From assembly GCA_028023455.1 (NCBI GenBank), contig JAQFVV010000031.1, positions 7,212,593 through 7,276,592 of the forward strand: 64,000 bases of DNA, read 5' to 3'. Source of the stretch: Epiperipatus broadwayi. Its lineage: Eukaryota > Onychophora > Udeonychophora > Euonychophora > Peripatidae. Under the pieces are notes generated by a model that was given only the letters and a program-made list of their open reading frames with translations, was not told the DNA's origin and searched no databases. Below, one piece after another: positions 62,686 through 64,000 of this stretch. The translations under genes and the position numbers were made by a program. Positions within the stretch are counted from its first letter, which is position 1. Every line of letters begins with the position of its first letter.

Positions 62686-62708
62686 TATATATATATATAT
62701 ATATATAT
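62651..62708. repeat. (TA)n with palindromic core
   Basis: Two TA tracts flank ATGAAATATCAT, and GATATTTCATATATA just upstream is its inverted match, giving a cruciform-prone stretch. Confidence 0.85.
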
Positions 62709-62905
62709 TATAATTTGACAAAGATGTTTTTTCTTTTCATTTTTATTTCCTTATAATTTTTCTAAACATAAAGTGAATGTAGAAATAAATATTTTATCAC
62801 ATCATAGTAAACTGTATTAGGTATATTTTAATAATTCAATATTTATTTACATATATAGCATTAGTATAGTACATTTTATAAGTTTATAATATATATTATT
62901 TGTAG

Positions 62906-62980
62906 TTGGACTCCATCAATATCATTGGAATTACAACACCCTTACCTCTTTTAAATGAAATGGACAATTTTTATGACTCT
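62906..62980 (+). CDS. Internal exon of unidentified host gene
   Basis: The acceptor is TATTATTTGTAG and the donor is TCT|GTAAGT, close to consensus. Exactly 25 codons, phase 0 at both ends, reading LDSINIIGITTPLPLLNEMD and NFYDS. It follows the 44078-44182 exon in frame after an ~18.7-kb intron and precedes the next exon by only 354 bases. Confidence 0.75.
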
Positions 62981-63334
62981 GTAAGTAAATATTAAATATA
63001 AAATATTTTTAGTACTTGATATTTTTAATTATATAAAAATAATTAAGATATATTCAAATATTAAATCATGTTTGTACATCTGAAGTTTGTGTGTCATTTG
63101 CAACATAAAAATATCTTAAACTTATTTTTGTTTATTTTAAATTATAAACTATATAGAAAATTTGATGTTTCACATTTTGGTAGAAAATTCTGCTGTGCTC
63201 GCAATGATATATTTCTGTTTAATTTTGTCAAAGACAAGGTAGTTTAGACAGGATTTGAATGATCTATATACAGTACTTCCTTTGCAGTCTGTAATAAATA
63301 CTTCCAAGTGATTATTAAGAGTTATATATTTTAG

Positions 63335-63427
63335 GTTTCCTTTTTATTAAGAGATATCACAAATTGTCTACAAAATTTAAAGCTTATATTTCAAAGATTA
63401 GTAGAAAATATTGTCATCAAAACAAAG
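63335..63427 (+). CDS. Internal exon of unidentified host gene
   Basis: The acceptor is TATATATTTTAG and the donor is AAG|GTACTT. Exactly 31 codons, phase 0 at both ends, reading VSFLLRDITNCLQNLKLIFQ and a helical RLVENIVIKTK. The string of four exons with matching phase in one direction is the main evidence that these belong to one gene. Confidence 0.75.
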
Positions 63428-63692
63428 GTACTTGTTTACATATTTTTGTCAATTAGAAATGATTGTAGGAACATTATTATGCCATTTTTCAATCACGTGA
63501 AAGATGTATTTATTTAATAAATAGAAAATACATTTATTTTTATAATTATATGATGTTTTTAAAAATAATTAAATGTACAACAATGGGGGAAAAATTTTAC
63601 TCTAACGTAAATAGTATGTTGTTGTTTTTTTTATTACACAAATTTATCTTATTTTACAATATTTTTGGAGTAAAATATCATTTATATTACAG

Positions 63693-63710
63693 GTTGTATA
63701 TAAAAATTAA
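63693..63710 (+). CDS. Possible terminal mini-exon (VVYKN stop)
   Basis: After TTTATATTACAG the phase-0 frame reads VVYKN and TAA. AATAAA follows at ~63719 and again at ~63765, as expected for poly(A) signals. This would end the gene in the window. The exon is very short and could be chance, with the true next exon beyond 64000. Confidence 0.4.
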   Translation, partial: VVYKN

Positions 63711-64000
63711 ATTTTGAAAAATAAACCTTTTTTTAACATTCAACATCCACAACACTATGATAACACAATAAACTTTTATACCTTTTTTATTCCATATAAT
63801 CTTTTAATTAAATAGCTATGTATTACAGTATCTTTCTACAGATATGTGCATTTTGCAAAAATCAAATTAAATTGAATTTTGCTTGTATAGTGCTAGTTTT
63901 ATGCCACGTTTTGGTATTTAGTGGTATATCATTCTTCTTTTAGAGTAAATGGAAATATTTTTAGGAAAATATAATAGTTATTATAAATAATACTTGTAAT

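Overview
This is a 64-kb piece of a very AT-rich eukaryotic, almost certainly metazoan (probably invertebrate), genome. The evidence is spliceosomal exons with GT/AG borders separated by introns of up to ~29 kb, dense (TA)n, (ATCT)n and (ATT)n microsatellites, tRNA-derived SINE heads, a Ty3/Gypsy LTR retrotransposon, Penelope-like elements with GIY-YIG domains, a truncated non-LTR retrotransposon, and hAT and TA-flanked nonautonomous DNA elements. I cannot name the species. Nothing in the window looks bacterial: there are no operons, CRISPR arrays or rRNA/tRNA gene clusters.

Layout. Bases 1-12933 are one young Ty3/Gypsy retrotransposon on the minus strand. A 3' LTR (cut by the window edge), a polypurine tract, pol, a Gag-like ORF, a coiled-coil ORF, a Lys-type primer binding site and an unusually long (~4.3 kb) 5' LTR lie in that order from left to right. 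Bases 12975-14989 hold tRNA-like foldback repeats and a diverged duplication. From 14990 onwards a host gene runs on the plus strand. Exons at 14990-15221, 44078-44182, 62906-62980 and 63335-63427 join in phase 0, and a possible last mini-exon with stop and AATAAA lies near 63693. I do not recognise the protein. The gene is open to the left, so its 5' part is outside the window.

The ~29-kb and ~19-kb introns are filled with mobile DNA. They contain a broken hAT transposase (18.4-18.9 kb), a GIY-YIG relic (19.1-19.4 kb), and a ~400-bp repeat family that sits between (TA)n tracts at five places. At 33.8-36.2 kb this family forms a ~6-7 unit tandem array that splits a LINE remnant. They also contain several foldback elements, a perfect 135-bp palindrome (44.5 kb), a hAT-type MITE (51.8-52.2 kb), a GC-richer island (54.65-56.6 kb), and two Penelope-like loci with inverted partial copies (56.6-58.5 kb and 61.7-62.35 kb).

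Most interesting points: (1) three retrotransposon ORFs in successive -1 frames with overlaps of only 19 and 13 nt; (2) the tandem array whose unit length falls steadily from 390 to 318 bp through scattered small deletions, which may be an assembly or polishing artefact; (3) the same ~400-bp repeat joined to (TA)n in different phases; (4) recurrent inverted Penelope copies. I found no convincing new functional system beyond these mobile-element observations.
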